The notes under the pieces are model-generated. The model saw only the letters and a list, made by a program, of their open reading frames with translations, made no database searches and was not told where the DNA came from. Of a DNA stretch of 64,000 nt, positions 63,127-64,000 are shown one piece after another. Within the stretch, counting starts at the first letter, position 1, and the number at the start of each line of letters is the position of its first letter. This DNA is from Tessaracoccus sp. OH4464_COT-324. GTDB lineage: Bacteria > Actinomycetota > Actinomycetes > Propionibacteriales > Propionibacteriaceae. A program made the translations under genes and the position numbers. Location of the stretch: NCBI RefSeq assembly GCF_003932855.1, contig NZ_RQYZ01000002.1, positions 62,001 through 126,000 of the forward strand, read 5' to 3'.

Positions 63127-64000
63127 CTGGCGAAGGCGGTGGCACGAGACTCGCGGATCACAGTGACCCGGATCCGTCCGCTGAGGGTAAGCTTTTCCCC
63201 GATCTCAGCGGCGATCTCGGCGGCCAAAGCCTGCGCGGCCCTGTCATCTACTTCGCCCGGCAGAACCATCACCCTAACCTCGCGGCCAGCCTGTACCGCG
63301 TAGACGCCGGCCACTCCTGGTTTGCTGCCGGCGATCCGCTCCAACGTCTCCATTCGCTCGACGTAGTTCTCAAGTGATTCACGCCGGGCGCCGGGCCTAG
63401 AACCGGAGATGGCGTCGACTGCCTGGGTGATCAGCGCTTCTGCGGTCCTGGGCTCGACCTCGTTGTGATGGGACTCGACCGCGTGACAGACGTCCTCGTT
63501 TTCGCCGAGCTTGCGCAGCAGCTGGGCGCCTGCCATCGCATGGGACTCGCCGTCCGAAGCGATTGCCTTGCCCACGTCGTGTAGGAATGCTGCCCGCTTG
63601 GTCTGTTCGACGTCTAGGCCCAGTTCCGCCGCGATCAGCCCAGCCAACTGCGCGCACTCAATCAGGTGTTCGAGAACATTCTGGCCGTAGCTGGTGCGAA
63701 ATGACAGTCTTCCAAGAAGCTCCACCAGCTCGTCGGCTAGATCCGTGATCCCCACTCGCGCTGCTGCGTCCCGCCCCACCTCGCGGACTCGTTCGACGAA
63801 GCCCCGCTTGGCACGCTCGAATTGCTGCTCGATCCGCGCGGGGTGAATGACCCCATCAGCGATCAGAGCCTCGATCGTCGCTCTCGCCACTTCTCGCCGC
63901 TCCGGGTCGAAGCAGCTGAGAAGCACGGTCTGCGGGGTCTCGTCGACATAGAGCGTGGCTCCGGTCACCTGTTCGAAGGCCCGGATATTCCGGCCTTCGC
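63123..64000 (-). CDS. rny: Ribonuclease Y, C-terminal part (5' end outside window)
   Basis: About 292 residues visible, running off the right edge with no start inside. The visible N-terminal piece EGRNIRAFEQVTGATLYVDETP is the end of the KH domain. The HD domain has [26 protein letters not shown] and HHNEVEP (metal ligands). The C-terminal AISGSRPGARRESLENYVERM is the RNase Y signature. RNase Y is a membrane-anchored endonuclease starting mRNA decay. Its place upstream of miaB fits the actinobacterial order recA-recX-rny-miaB. Confidence 0.93.
   Translation of the reverse strand, partial: EGRNIRAFEQVTGATLYVDETPQTVLLSCFDPERREVARATIEALIADGVIHPARIEQQFERAKRGFVERVREVGRDAAARVGITDLADELVELLGRLSFRTSYGQNVLEHLIECAQLAGLIAAELGLDVEQTKRAAFLHDVGKAIASDGESHAMAGAQLLRKLGENEDVCHAVESHHNEVEPRTAEALITQAVDAISGSRPGARRESLENYVERMETLERIAGSKPGVAGVYAVQAGREVRVMVLPGEVDDRAAQALAAEIAAEIGEKLTLSGRIRVTVIRESRATAFAS

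Noticed and set aside
1-64000. CRISPR arrays, insertion sequences, prophage genes
   Set aside because: No spaced direct repeats, transposase, integrase or phage structural genes were found.

Overview
The window is a high-GC actinobacterial chromosome, most likely from the family Propionibacteriaceae (a relative of Cutibacterium, Arachnia or Propionibacterium). The evidence is gene content and order: a PPA1309-type gene beside UPF0182, a B12-dependent class II ribonucleotide reductase paired with nrdR, a GH112 galacto-N-biose phosphorylase with its own ABC importer, a head-to-head sigA/sigB pair, and the actinobacterial clusters UPF0182/PDZ-Lon/zincin-like/uvrD2 and rny/miaB/miaA/dapF/hflX. 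Many genes look leaderless, with a TAnnnT -10 box 6-7 nt before the start codon. Species cannot be fixed from the sequence alone.

Layout. 1-4159: one very large minus-strand gene, open at the window edge, with unusual codon use. It has an N-terminal phosphoribosyltransferase-like domain, a long middle region, an antitoxin-like (MbcA/Xre-type) segment and a C-terminal RES (NAD+-consuming toxin) domain. It lies just beyond an initiator tRNA and its terminator and looks like an acquired conflict or defence gene. 4967-7521: active plus inactive M16 peptidase pair. 7674-14663: UPF0182, PPA1309-type, PDZ-Lon (YlbL), a zincin-like protein, a zinc-ribbon protein and a TOMM-cyclodehydratase-like protein. 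14660-24342: uvrD2 and divergent recCBD, which occupies the place where many actinobacteria carry adnAB. 24396-27531: aminotransferase, then a YbdK-type ligase with a class I glutamine amidotransferase. 27690-30388: sigA and sigB, head to head.

30408-39924: S9 peptidase, tesB, hrpA-usp-PNPOx-like overlapping operon, TY-Chap-like protein and a DedA-like membrane protein. 39926-47340: ilvD, then (transcribed right to left) gnpA, solute-binding protein and two permeases, a mucin/milk-glycan disaccharide uptake and phosphorolysis operon. 47585-52298: nrdR-nrdJ behind tandem NrdR boxes, and a small SOS membrane protein divergent from lexA with a LexA box on each side. 52340-55266: membrane transhydrogenase pntAB. 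55326-64000: dinG, hflX, dapF, miaA, a small MT0933-type protein, miaB, an aldose 1-epimerase-like gene and the 3' part of rny (RNase Y).

Most of the window is ordinary core genome: stress and sigma control, DNA repair, dNTP supply, redox balance and RNA modification. The strongest candidate for an undescribed system is the large PRTase-like/antitoxin-like/RES protein at the left edge.
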